Shown here piece by piece: positions 32,234 through 41,584 of a stretch of DNA of 44,215 bases. The notes beneath the pieces were generated by a model. The model saw only the letters and a list, made by a program, of their open reading frames with translations. It was not told the DNA's origin and did not search any database. The translations under genes were made by a program, and so were the position numbers. The stretch comes from Desulfobacteraceae bacterium RAAP-1 (lineage in GTDB: Bacteria; Desulfobacterota; Desulfobacteria; Desulfobacterales; Desulfatirhabdiaceae). Each line of letters starts with the position of its first letter. The first letter of the stretch is position 1. The stretch is from positions 1 to 44,215 of the forward strand of contig LKPX01000027.1 of assembly GCA_001443525.1 (NCBI GenBank), written 5' to 3'.

Positions 32234-35221
32234 ATGCCGGCTCATTCGACGCTGAAAAGCACTCTGACCGCCTATTTTATGATGGCTGCATGTCTGCCGC
32301 TGATGCTGGCCGGAACGGCGTTTCTGCATTTTTTTTCGGTTACCCTCGAAAAGGAAATCACAGGCAGAAACTTTCTGATGGCTAAAGCCATGGCCGGGGA
32401 AGTGAACCGCTTTCTGAGCGACTACCGCTCACTTCTGGAATATACGGCGGAGCAGTCAGGAACGCTGTCTTTGCAGGCGCCTTCTGAGCCAGACAGCCGC
32501 CTGGAGGCGATGCTCCTGAAGTACAGTCTTTTTGAGAACCTGAAACTGTTGGATACAAAAGGGATCGTTAGAACGCTGGTGCCGTTCCTGCAGGATCAGA
32601 CAGGGCTGGACATGTCGGGATATCCGTTTGTCCGCAAAGCCATGTCCGGCGGCGCACCGGTATGGTCCGATGTATATCTGTCTCCGCGGTCAGGGCATCC
32701 GGTCATCAGTCTGGCGGTTCCATCCCGATCCGGCATTGTTACCGGTGATATGAATCTGGGGATATTGCAGGATATCACTCAGGAAATCATTAATGCCAAT
32801 GGCGCTTATGCAGTGATGGTGGATCGGGACGGCACGGTTATCGCCGGCCCTGATCCGGTTGCCGTGAGCCAGCGTGTGAACATGAAAGACGTTCGCATGG
32901 TGCGGCATGGGCTGGCCGGCGAGGAAGGTTCTTTCCAGTACCGGTATAAAGGGGAAAATCAGATCGGCAGTATGGCCATTGTACCGCAGACCGGGTGGCT
33001 GCTGATTATCATTCAGCCTGAAAGCAGAGCCTTTGCGGTGATCCATCAGGGGAAATGGCTGCTCTGGATGGTGATTGCCGCGATTGCGGTTGTGGCGCTG
33101 GCCGTTTTTGGATATTTCCTGAGAAAGGCTGTGGCTCCGCTCCTTCGTCTGACGGATATGACCCGGAAAATATCCTGCGGTGACTATCATATCGAGAGTC
33201 TTCCTGACAGTTATCCGGAAATTGAGCGGCTGGCCGATGATTTTAAATTCATGGCGGAAGCCATTAATGCCCGTGAAACCGAGTTGAGGCAAAGCCGGGA
33301 GCAGGTGCAGCGATCGGAAAAACGGCTGCGCGATATTTATGATTCTGTGTCCGATTTCATATACACGCAGGATATGAACGGCAGACTTCTGAGCGTGAAC
33401 CGGGCGATGGCCGACCTCTTTGAATATGCGCCGGAAGAACTTGTCGGGCATGTGGTGTCGGATTTCATGAAACCGGTCTTGCGGCATCTTTTTGAAATCG
33501 AATATCTGGCGCAGTTGCAGGCGACAGGGCGACATCAGGGCGTTTTTGTCTGCTATACTAAAAACAAGCGAAAAGTCTATATCGACTATGTCAGCACCAT
33601 CACCCGTTCGAACGACGGCGAAATCTTTATCAGCGGTATTGGCCGTGATGTTACAGAACGCATGATGGCCGAAAGGGCTATCCGGGAAAAGGAAGTGTGG
33701 ATACGCACCATTCTGGAAACGACGCCCATTCCGTTGGTGGTGTGCGACGCTGCGGGAGGTCTTCAGTTCATCAACTCCGCGTTCACGGCGGTTTTCGGCT
33801 GGACACTGGATGCGCTTCAGGGAAAGTCCATGCCTCGAAGTTCAGGGGAAAACGGCGGGACTGTCATGGAAAAAATACCGGAATTATGCCGGAGTGGCCA
33901 ATCCTGTACTCTGGAAACCCGGCAGGAGGCTAAAGACGGCCGAGTTCTGGATATTCTGATTGCTGCTGCGCCGATTCAGGGAAGCCACGAAAAGCCTTCC
34001 GGCATGGTACTCAGCCTAATGGATCTGACGGAAAAAAAGAAAATGGAAGCCAGCTTGCTGCATGCCCAGAAAATGGAGGCCATCGGGACACTGGCAGGTG
34101 GCGTTGCTCATGATTTCAACAATCTGATGATGGCGATTCAGGGGAATATATCGCTGATGCTGCTCGATTCCGGCCTCAGCGAAACTGCCAATCGGAGGTT
34201 GAGGGATATCGACCATTTTGTACAGCAGGGGGCGTCGCTGACCCGCCAGTTGCTGGGCTTTGCCAAAGGCGGCAAATATGAGGTCAGGCCCGTCAACTTG
34301 AACGAACTGCTCAGGGAGTATCATGATATATTCAGCCGTACCCGAAAAGATATCTGTATCCGCGAAGACTATGACGCAGTGCTGTGGAATGTCGCGGTGG
34401 ACAGCGGGCAGATGGGCCAGGTTCTCATGAACCTTTATATCAATGCCGCTCATGCCATGTTGCCCGAGGGCGGCAACGCAGCGGAAATCTCCCATGGCAA
34501 CACCATCCGGGTTTGTACCGAAAACGTCTGGGTAAAAGACAGCGCGGTGTATCCGTTTGAGATCCGGCCAGGCAGATATGTCCATGTGTCGGTGACGGAT
34601 ACCGGTGTCGGCATGGATGAATCCATCCGGCGGCGGATTTTCGAACCGTTTTTTACGACGCGGGAGATGGGCCGTGGCACCGGTCTGGGACTGGCGTCTG
34701 TTTACGGCATCGTCAAAAATCATGGCGGCTGTATAGATGTCCAAAGTCAGCCTGGCAGGGGAACGGTGTTTCATCTTTATCTGCCTGCCGTTGAATCCTT
34801 GGTGCTGATGCCGGATCGGACGGAAGCCCCTGGCGCCGCTGCGTTGAGCTGCGATGGCGTGGTGCTGCTGGTGGACGATGAAGAAATGATCCTCGATGTG
34901 GGGCGTCAGATGCTTGAACGCATGGGCTGGCGGGTAAGTACAGCATCCAATGCGTATGATGCTGTTTCGATATATTCGGAGCGACATGCGGAAATCGTTC
35001 TGGTCATTCTGGATATGATCATGCCTGAAAGCGGCGGCGGCGTGGTGTTCGATCAACTGAAAGCCATTGATCCGAATGTCAATGTGCTGCTTTCGAGCGG
35101 TTACAGCATCGACGGCCAGGCGCAGGCGATTTTGGAGAGGGGCTGTCGGGGATTTCTTCAGAAACCCTTCAATCTTCAGGAGCTAAACCGGAAAATCGGA
35201 GAGATACTGGTCAAAGGGTAA
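32234..35221 (+). CDS. Hybrid sensor histidine kinase (Cache-HAMP-PAS-PAS-HisKA-HATPase-REC)
   Basis: A 995-residue membrane kinase. Membrane segments at about 13-35 and 275-296 flank an extracytoplasmic Cache-like sensor. HAMP follows at about 297-350, PAS domains at about 365-475 and 485-600. The phosphoacceptor is His626 in GGVAHDFNNLM. The ATP-binding part has NLYINAAHAM, DTGVGMDE and GTGLGLASVYGIVKNHGG. A receiver domain occupies 875-995 with phosphoacceptor Asp927 in ILDMIMPE. No output domain or separate regulator gene is adjacent. It is probably co-transcribed with the binding lipoprotein. Confidence 0.93.
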   Translation: MPAHSTLKSTLTAYFMMAACLPLMLAGTAFLHFFSVTLEKEITGRNFLMAKAMAGEVNRFLSDYRSLLEYTAEQSGTLSLQAPSEPDSRLEAMLLKYSLFENLKLLDTKGIVRTLVPFLQDQTGLDMSGYPFVRKAMSGGAPVWSDVYLSPRSGHPVISLAVPSRSGIVTGDMNLGILQDITQEIINANGAYAVMVDRDGTVIAGPDPVAVSQRVNMKDVRMVRHGLAGEEGSFQYRYKGENQIGSMAIVPQTGWLLIIIQPESRAFAVIHQGKWLLWMVIAAIAVVALAVFGYFLRKAVAPLLRLTDMTRKISCGDYHIESLPDSYPEIERLADDFKFMAEAINARETELRQSREQVQRSEKRLRDIYDSVSDFIYTQDMNGRLLSVNRAMADLFEYAPEELVGHVVSDFMKPVLRHLFEIEYLAQLQATGRHQGVFVCYTKNKRKVYIDYVSTITRSNDGEIFISGIGRDVTERMMAERAIREKEVWIRTILETTPIPLVVCDAAGGLQFINSAFTAVFGWTLDALQGKSMPRSSGENGGTVMEKIPELCRSGQSCTLETRQEAKDGRVLDILIAAAPIQGSHEKPSGMVLSLMDLTEKKKMEASLLHAQKMEAIGTLAGGVAHDFNNLMMAIQGNISLMLLDSGLSETANRRLRDIDHFVQQGASLTRQLLGFAKGGKYEVRPVNLNELLREYHDIFSRTRKDICIREDYDAVLWNVAVDSGQMGQVLMNLYINAAHAMLPEGGNAAEISHGNTIRVCTENVWVKDSAVYPFEIRPGRYVHVSVTDTGVGMDESIRRRIFEPFFTTREMGRGTGLGLASVYGIVKNHGGCIDVQSQPGRGTVFHLYLPAVESLVLMPDRTEAPGAAALSCDGVVLLVDDEEMILDVGRQMLERMGWRVSTASNAYDAVSIYSERHAEIVLVILDMIMPESGGGVVFDQLKAIDPNVNVLLSSGYSIDGQAQAILERGCRGFLQKPFNLQELNRKIGEILVKG

Positions 35222-35243
35222 TTCCATTTTGCTTTCAAGATGA

Positions 35244-35370
35244 TATTCCAGCAAGCATTCGGACTGAGACCGCGAAAGCAAGCGAGCAGCGATGAGACTG
35301 TACATTCAGTACGTCGAATCGCGGCACAGCGAAGCTGACAAAGGTATCCGTTTGAATGCGAACTGGAATA
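35244..35370 (+). repeat. Family B dispersed repeat, copy B1
   Basis: A 127-bp element with imperfect 21-bp inverted ends (tattccag, three variable bases, gcattc, then two variable bases and ac). It has an internal hairpin GTAC-attca-GTAC inside GCGAT/ATCGC. 35255-35369 matches 44101-44215 in inverted orientation with three mismatches in 115. It fills most of the gap between the kinase and hsp70 genes. Confidence 0.9.
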
Positions 35371-35481
35371 ACCATGGCATACACAAACCCTACGAAAATC
35401 CGGCATTTTTTTGTGCCTTTCACGGGTTCAGACAATTCAGATTTCAACCTGTAATCGTACCAGCTTTCAGACAGGATATTC

Positions 35482-38277
35482 ATGTTGCAGTCTTTCGATA
35501 AACGTTTTGTGGTCGGTATCGACCTGGGTACAACCAACAGCGCGGTGGCGTATGCGGATCTTCACGCGGGAAAAGGCGCAGATACGATCCGTCTCTTCAA
35601 AATCCCACAGGTGACAGGGCCGGGAGAAGTTTCCCGGAGTACGGTTCTGCCTTCATTTTTATATCTGTCCGGTGCGTACGATCTGGCGCCGGAATCGCTG
35701 CGTCTTCCCTGGACGCCTTCTGAAACAGGAGCTGAAAATCCGCCGCTGGTGGGGATGTTTGCCAGGGATCACGGCGCCAAAATCCCATCCCGGCTGATTT
35801 CTTCCGCCAAAAGCTGGCTCTGTCACCCGCAGGTGGACCGCAAGGCCAGAATTCTGCCGTGGGGTTCGGAAGGTGTCATCTCCCGCATGTCGCCGGTTCA
35901 GGTGACGGCGGCTTATCTGTCTCATATCCGTCAGGCATGGAACAACAGCCGTGGGGACGATGAAGACCTGTATCTGGAGCATCAGGGCGTTGTGCTGACA
36001 GTGCCGGCATCTTTCGATGAGGTGGCCAGAGAATTGACGCTGGAGGCCGCAGAACTGGCGGGGCTGCCGTCGGTGACGCTTCTGGAAGAGCCTCTGGCCG
36101 CCTTCTACAGTTGGCTGATCCGGTATGAAAACCGCTGGCGTCAGCATGTGGCTCCAGGGGAGCTGATTCTGGTCTGTGATGTCGGTGGAGGTACGACCGA
36201 TTTTACGCTGATCACCCTGAAGGAAGTGAATGGCAGTCCTCGTTTCGAGCGCATCGCGGTCGGGGATCATTTGATACTGGGGGGGGATAACATCGATCTG
36301 GCGCTGGCCAGAAGCGTCGAACAACGGCTGGGAAAGCAGGCGCGTCTTTCCGGAGACCGCTGGAAAGCGTTGTGCCATCAATGCCGGCAGTCCAAGGAGA
36401 TGCTGCTTGGCGGCAGTGCTGTATCCAGAAAGATAACGCTCATGGGAGAAGGCAGCCGCTTGATCGCCGGAACCCTTTCCGTGGAACTGGACGCTCGAAG
36501 TGTTGAGCAAATCGTGCTGGAAGGCTTTTTCCCTGTAACAGCGCCGGAGGTCCGGCAGACGTCCGCTTCCCGGAAAGGCATTACGGAATTTGGTCTGCCC
36601 TATGAACAGGAGCCTGCCGTCACACGGCATTTGGGCTGGTTTCTGGAGCGGCATCAAGACGATATTTCCCAGTATCTGGGGAAAAACCACATGATGCCGG
36701 ACTGCATTTTGTTTAACGGCGGTGCGTTGAAACCGGAAATTATCCAGAACCGGATCCGGGAGGCGATACGCGCCTGGTTTCATGAAAAAGACGCCGCGTT
36801 GCCGCGTGTTCTTGAGAATTCTCAGCCGGATCTGGCGGTAGCACTGGGCGCGGCGTATTACGGCATGGTGAAAACCGGCCGTGGCGTCCGGGTGGGGAGC
36901 GGCAGTCCCCGTTCATATTATCTGGGGGTGGCATCTAACGCCGGCGGTCTAGATATAAAAACGGTGCAGGCCGTTTGTCTCGTGGAGCGGGGGCTGGATG
37001 AGGGCAGCCGGGTGCACCTGACCGATCGGGAATTCCAGGTCAGGGCCAATCAGCCGGTCAGCTTTGAGCTGTTCAGTTCCAGTTTTCGTTCCGGAGACAA
37101 GGCCGGCCAGCTCGTGGCGGTGGATGATACGCTGGCCCGGATGCCGTCCATTCAGACCGTCATCCAGTATGGGAAAAAAGGCGAAGAACAGCTCGTTCCG
37201 GTGGATATCGAGGCGGTCTATACCGAGATCGGAACTCTGGCGCTCTGGTGCCATTCCCGCATCAGCGATCATCGCTGGAAGCTTCAGTTTCAAATACGGG
37301 AGGCCGTCAGTCCCGCCGCTGTCGCAGACCAGGAAGTGTTTGATGTCTCCCGGATGGAAGCCGTGTATTCCAGACTACGGGAAGCTTTTTTGCAGCCGGT
37401 TCCAGGGCCGTTACTGACATCTGTGGTCAGGGATACGGCGCGGATTATCGGGCGTTCCAGAGAGAAATGGCCGCTGTCGCTGATTCGAGGAATGGCGGAT
37501 GTGCTGCTGTCGCTGAGTCAGACACGGATGACAGCGCCAGAGTTCGAAAACCGCTGGTTCCATCTGCTGGGGTTTTGTCTGAGGCCTGGTTTTGGAGACG
37601 GTTTTGATGAACATCGCATGAAAGCGCTCTGGAAAATCTATGCACAGGGGCTGACCTATCCTGGCAACGCGCAGGCCCGGTTGGACTGGTGGATATTGTG
37701 GCGCCGGGTTTCCGGCGGTCTGGGGGCAGGGCAGCAGCGCCAGTTCTTTCAGGATGTATCGCCGCTGCTTCTATCATCCAGAGGCGGCAAACAGCGCACA
37801 GCGCCTCATGAATATCTGGAAATCTGGATGGCGGCGGCCAGTATGGAACGGCTGGCTGTCAAGGACAAGGTGCGGCTGGGACGCCGTCTGCTGTCTGAGC
37901 TGACGTCCGGAAAGCAATCGCCGCAATTGTGGTGGGCGATGTCTCGAATCGCCGCCCGGGATTTACTGTATGGGCCGGTGGATCGGGTCATACCTCCGGG
38001 AGAAGTCGCAGAATGGATTGAGGCGCTGATGGCGGCCACTGCGGCGGAACCGCTGCGTTTGGGAACCGCGCTGCTTCAGATGGCCCGTAAAACAGGAGAT
38101 CGGGCGCGGGATGTGGATGATGCTTTGGCAGGGCGAATTATGGACAGGTTGTCCGGCAGTGCCATTCTGGAACAGCATCGCCAGGCGCTAATTGAAGTAA
38201 TTCCGATGAAATATCAAGAGATTACAGATGCATTCGGCGAAGAGCTTCCGTCAGGGCTTATTCTGACGGAATCGTAA
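35482..38277 (+). CDS. Long Hsp70/DnaK-family ATPase
   Basis: A 931-residue Hsp70-superfamily protein. The nucleotide-binding domain shows VVGIDLGTTNSAVAYA (phosphate 1), CDVGGGTTDFTLIT (phosphate 2) and LFNGGALKPEII (adenosine). After about residue 480 a beta-rich part (VHLTDREFQVRANQPVSF) replaces the usual substrate domain, and a long C-terminal alpha-helical region follows (about 610-931), as in Hsp70 proteins with a DUF3731-type C-terminus. DnaK is about 640 residues, so this is a specialised relative. No dnaJ or grpE is adjacent. It converges on pstA with 25 bases between stops. Confidence 0.9.
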   Translation: MLQSFDKRFVVGIDLGTTNSAVAYADLHAGKGADTIRLFKIPQVTGPGEVSRSTVLPSFLYLSGAYDLAPESLRLPWTPSETGAENPPLVGMFARDHGAKIPSRLISSAKSWLCHPQVDRKARILPWGSEGVISRMSPVQVTAAYLSHIRQAWNNSRGDDEDLYLEHQGVVLTVPASFDEVARELTLEAAELAGLPSVTLLEEPLAAFYSWLIRYENRWRQHVAPGELILVCDVGGGTTDFTLITLKEVNGSPRFERIAVGDHLILGGDNIDLALARSVEQRLGKQARLSGDRWKALCHQCRQSKEMLLGGSAVSRKITLMGEGSRLIAGTLSVELDARSVEQIVLEGFFPVTAPEVRQTSASRKGITEFGLPYEQEPAVTRHLGWFLERHQDDISQYLGKNHMMPDCILFNGGALKPEIIQNRIREAIRAWFHEKDAALPRVLENSQPDLAVALGAAYYGMVKTGRGVRVGSGSPRSYYLGVASNAGGLDIKTVQAVCLVERGLDEGSRVHLTDREFQVRANQPVSFELFSSSFRSGDKAGQLVAVDDTLARMPSIQTVIQYGKKGEEQLVPVDIEAVYTEIGTLALWCHSRISDHRWKLQFQIREAVSPAAVADQEVFDVSRMEAVYSRLREAFLQPVPGPLLTSVVRDTARIIGRSREKWPLSLIRGMADVLLSLSQTRMTAPEFENRWFHLLGFCLRPGFGDGFDEHRMKALWKIYAQGLTYPGNAQARLDWWILWRRVSGGLGAGQQRQFFQDVSPLLLSSRGGKQRTAPHEYLEIWMAAASMERLAVKDKVRLGRRLLSELTSGKQSPQLWWAMSRIAARDLLYGPVDRVIPPGEVAEWIEALMAATAAEPLRLGTALLQMARKTGDRARDVDDALAGRIMDRLSGSAILEQHRQALIEVIPMKYQEITDAFGEELPSGLILTES

Positions 38278-38302
38278 CGCCGCCGCGTGGATGGCTCACC
38301 GA

Positions 38303-39328
38303 TCAGTGCGAATACCCCCGTTTTTGTAGGGTTCTGCCGATATAGCGCGCCAGAATATTGAACAGAAAGACTGTGATGATAAGAACCGCAGCCGCGCCAT
38401 CGGCGATCTGGCGGGCATCCGGAGCCAAACCTTCTGAATTTACTTTCCAGGTATATACGGCCAGCGTTTCGGCGGGGCGGAAAGGATTGAGCGGGGATGC
38501 ATAGTGCAGGGGATTCCAGTCTCCAAAATTCAGATGAGGGCTGCTCATGCCGGCGGTAAACAGCAAGGCCGCGGCTTCGCCGAAAATTCTTCCGGTAACC
38601 AGAATGACACCGCTTAAAATGCCGGGAAGCGCCGCCGGTAAAATCAGCTTCCAGATAGTCTGCCAGTGTGTGGCGCCCAGGGCAAGGCTGCCCTCTTTGA
38701 GAGACACCGGTACGTTCCGGATGGATTCTTCAGCGACACGGGTGATGACCGGCAGATTCAGGATCATTAGCGCCATTGCGCCGGCCATTATCGAAAACCC
38801 CCAACCCAGTACATTGATAAAGATCAATAAGCCAAAAAGACCCACCACAATCGAGGGCAGTGCGGATAATGTTTCCAGGCTCAGCCGGATGGCTCTGGTG
38901 ACGGAATTCGGTCTGGCGTATTCCGCCATATAAATGCCCGCGCCGACGCCGATCGGTACGCTGAACGCCGAAGAAATGATCAGCAGGTAGATCGAATTGA
39001 AAAGCTGCGGGCCAATGCCACCCCCCTTTTGCATGAAACGCGGCGGGGATGTTAAAAAATGAAATGTCAGGGAGTCCCGTCCGGCGTAAATGATGTACCC
39101 TGCGAATATAAACAGCAGACCTACCAGAAAAATACCGGCTGAACAGAAAAAAAAGGTCGCCAGTCTGTCTGTAAAAAACGCTGCCTGATGGTTACCGGAT
39201 TTGCAGAATCCACATCGCGCTGCATCCTTTGTCATTGAAGCGCTGTCTGTTGTATTCTTCTGGAGTTGCACGCCTTGCCCTTTCTGTTTTTTTATCTGCT
39301 TTTCGATGGGTTCGCTTGTTTCAGGCAT
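38303..39328 (-). CDS. pstA: Phosphate ABC transporter permease PstA with repeat-derived N-terminal extension
   Basis: An inner-membrane permease of 341 residues; about 290 is usual. The permease core has six hydrophobic segments and the coupling loop motif EGSLALGATHWQTIWKLILPAALPGIL. The first 50 residues are hydrophilic and unlike other PstA proteins. The DNA for residues about 17-39 (39213-39280) resembles the family A core in reverse orientation, so a repeat appears to have been captured in frame. The ATG overlaps the pstC stop by 8 bases. A downstream ATG at Met32 is an alternative start, with weaker support. No pstB follows. Confidence 0.9.
   Translation of the reverse strand: MPETSEPIEKQIKKQKGQGVQLQKNTTDSASMTKDAARCGFCKSGNHQAAFFTDRLATFFFCSAGIFLVGLLFIFAGYIIYAGRDSLTFHFLTSPPRFMQKGGGIGPQLFNSIYLLIISSAFSVPIGVGAGIYMAEYARPNSVTRAIRLSLETLSALPSIVVGLFGLLIFINVLGWGFSIMAGAMALMILNLPVITRVAEESIRNVPVSLKEGSLALGATHWQTIWKLILPAALPGILSGVILVTGRIFGEAAALLFTAGMSSPHLNFGDWNPLHYASPLNPFRPAETLAVYTWKVNSEGLAPDARQIADGAAAVLIITVFLFNILARYIGRTLQKRGYSH
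39213..39280 (-). repeat. Degenerate family A core inside the pstA coding sequence
   Basis: atgacaaaggatgcagcgcg matches atgacgaaggatgcagcgca of copy A2 at 18 of 20 bases, and ggcaaggcgtgc is identical to copy A6. The order and spacing agree with the repeat core, with internal divergence at the hairpin. Confidence 0.65.
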
Positions 39329-40307
39329 TGCTTCCTCTTTTCTCTGTCCGCTGGGATCCCAGTATTTTGATAATTACGATAAAACCGAACGTTATCAGAA
39401 GGAGCAGCAATGCCATGCTCCACATGGTGTTGTTCCAGTCGGAACCGGTAACGGTATTTCCCATATCCATGGTAATGATGCTGGTCAGTGTACTGATAGG
39501 ACTTAAAAACGATCCGGGGATACGCACGCTGTTACCGATGACCATCTGGACAGCCAGAGCTTCTCCGAATGCTCTGGTAATACCCAGCGTAATTCCGATC
39601 AGAATCCGGGAACGGGCTGCAGGGAATAAAATCCGGTAAATGGTTTGCCAGCGGGTGGCGCCGAGCGCATAGGAGCCTTCCGTGTATGAGATGGGGAGTG
39701 CCTGCAGGGCATCTGTGGCCAGTGTTGTGATGGTCGGCAGGATCATCAGCGCCAGAACCAGGCTGCCGGCCAGAAGGCTGAAGCCCAGCCCGCCAAAGCA
39801 GTTTCGAATAAACGGCACCAGCAGACTTAAGCCAACCCACCCGTACACAACCGAAGGTATTCCGGTGAACAATTCAAGCACAGGCCGGATGAAATTCTCT
39901 CCGGATTGGGGTGCGATGATGGCAATCAGTACTGCGGCTGCAATGGCAAGGGGCGCGCTGAATAACACCGCCAGCCCTGAAACGCTGAGAGAGCCGATAA
40001 TAAATGCCAGCGCACCGAATTCAGGGCCGCCTTCACTGGCGGATGCATCCGGTTGCCAGTGGGTGGAAAACAGAAATTGCAGCGGTGAGATCGGGTGGCT
40101 GCCTATAAATGCCGTCAAACCTTTAATTGCAACGAAAGCGACCATGACCACAGTCAACAGGATAATAACGCTCCCGCAAAGCGTGGTATAATACCGCCCC
40201 AGTGTTTCACGAAAAAAATAACCGGGTTTGGGTGAGCTCCGGTTAATGACATGATCACATGCCTTTATGCAAAATGTTTTCGGAAGGTTTTCTGTCTTGG
40301 ATACCAT
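39321..40307 (-). CDS. pstC: Phosphate ABC transporter permease PstC
   Basis: A permease of about 328 residues from MVSKTENLPK at 40307. The open frame reaches 40466, but the extra 53 residues are Cys- and Arg-rich and lie in repeat-like DNA. Membrane segments start at about residue 32 (VIILLTVVMVAFVAIKGL). The loop motif EGSYALGATRWQTIYRILFPAA is the ATPase-coupling helix of this family, and GIPSVVYGWVGL is typical of PstC. It overlaps pstA by 8 bases. The gap to pstS is 225 bases. Confidence 0.92.
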   Translation of the reverse strand: MVSKTENLPKTFCIKACDHVINRSSPKPGYFFRETLGRYYTTLCGSVIILLTVVMVAFVAIKGLTAFIGSHPISPLQFLFSTHWQPDASASEGGPEFGALAFIIGSLSVSGLAVLFSAPLAIAAAVLIAIIAPQSGENFIRPVLELFTGIPSVVYGWVGLSLLVPFIRNCFGGLGFSLLAGSLVLALMILPTITTLATDALQALPISYTEGSYALGATRWQTIYRILFPAARSRILIGITLGITRAFGEALAVQMVIGNSVRIPGSFLSPISTLTSIITMDMGNTVTGSDWNNTMWSMALLLLLITFGFIVIIKILGSQRTEKRGSNA

Positions 40308-40532
40308 TTTGGGTGCCTGTGTTTTTAAACATCGGTTGATAACGCAAAAAGTCCAACATCGGTGCAGCGTTCTTGTCCGCCATTGCGACGCATTCACGGC
40401 AATGCAGTGGCAGAAAGAATTGATGCGTTTCGATATTGAACTTTTCGCGCTGCTGTTTAGGGACAAAGACGCTTTTCAGCCGCAGCTCCTGACGGAGAAG
40501 CCCCTTTTTAGAAACCGGTTAAAGACGCTCCG
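40308..40532. other. pstS-pstC gap with possible degenerate family A copy
   Basis: No gene is seen. caaaaagtccaacatcggtg followed by a diverged cattgc core weakly recalls the left part of family A. The region has no convincing terminator after pstS. Confidence 0.35.
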
Positions 40533-41369
40533 CTATCGGGATACCTTCATTTCTGAAACGGGAATGTATCCCAGTGCTGAGACAAGTTTACCCTGAACTT
40601 CCGGACCCATCATGTAATTCAGAAATTCTTTGGCCAAGCCCGTCGGTTCTCCTTTGGTGTACATATGCTCATAGGACCAGATGGGATATTTCCCGTTGGT
40701 GATATTGGCGATGGTTGGCGTGACGCCGTTGAAATTCAGCGCCCGAACCGAGGTGTCGGCATAGGACAGCGCCAGGTAGCCGATGGCGCCCGGGGTTTCG
40801 GCGATGGTTTTTCGAACGGTACCCGAAGAATCTTCCGTCAGGGAAATACCGGCGGCTTCTTCCACACCATTCAACGCATATTTCTTAAAGGTTGCCCGCG
40901 TACCGGAAGATTTGGGACGGTTAATAATCACGACCTTCATATCGGGGCCGCCGATTTCTTTCCAGTTGGTGATCTTGCCGGAAAAAATGTCCACCAACTG
41001 TTTTTGCGTTACGTTGCTGACAGTGACTTTGGGATTGACGACAGCGGTGAATCCAACGACACACACCTTGTGGTCAATCAGTTGCTTGGCATTGATATCC
41101 GTTTTTTCCTCGGCAAAAATATCCGAATTTCCGATATCCGCACCGCCTTGAGCAACCTGGGTCAAACCGGTGCCGCTGCCGCCGCCCTGCACCAGAATTC
41201 TGGCATCGGGTTTTGTTTCCATAAATTTATTGGCAGCCTGTTCCACAAGAGGTTGCAGCGCAGTTGAGCCCATTGCGGTAATCGAATTGCCAGCCGCGAT
41301 AGCGACGGCCCCAGTCGAAACGGTAAAAAACAAAGCGATGATCCAGGCAATACGTGAAAATTTGAGCAT
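40533..41369 (-). CDS. pstS: Phosphate-binding periplasmic protein PstS
   Basis: A 278-residue binding protein with a Sec signal peptide (IALFFTVSTGAVAIAAG), then ITAMGSTALQPLVEQAANKF, GGGSGTGLTQVAQGGADIGNSD (phosphate-binding Ser/Gly/Asp) and NRPKSSGTRATFKKYAL (second phosphate site). GAIGYLALSYAD follows. AAGGAA lies ahead of the ATG. It feeds PstC-PstA; the ATPase PstB must be encoded elsewhere. Confidence 0.94.
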   Translation of the reverse strand: MLKFSRIAWIIALFFTVSTGAVAIAAGNSITAMGSTALQPLVEQAANKFMETKPDARILVQGGGSGTGLTQVAQGGADIGNSDIFAEEKTDINAKQLIDHKVCVVGFTAVVNPKVTVSNVTQKQLVDIFSGKITNWKEIGGPDMKVVIINRPKSSGTRATFKKYALNGVEEAAGISLTEDSSGTVRKTIAETPGAIGYLALSYADTSVRALNFNGVTPTIANITNGKYPIWSYEHMYTKGEPTGLAKEFLNYMMGPEVQGKLVSALGYIPVSEMKVSR

Positions 41370-41407
41370 GACGGTCGTTCCTTTCTTTCAAAACAGGTTA
41401 ATATGGG

Positions 41408-41425
41408 GTGATAGCTGATGAACAG
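41408..41425 (-). promoter_or_regulatory. Possible Pho box upstream of pstS
   Basis: On the minus strand CTGTTCA-TCAG-CTATCAC has the 7-4-7 layout of a PhoB site (consensus CTGTCAT-N4-CTGTCAT/C). The second half fits at six of seven bases, the first only partly. It lies about 40 bases before the pstS start. Confidence 0.35.
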
Positions 41426-41584
41426 CGACGTCATTGACGTTGATGGATACCTTATGCCCGGTTTGTTAGAAAACGATTAGAACGCCTAAAAAATATAATC
41501 GATAAAGAGGATGAGGTGCAAAATCAAAAACGGCATTCACGAAAAATCGTTCCATTTGCGGAACCCGTCCGAAGGGGTGAGCCG

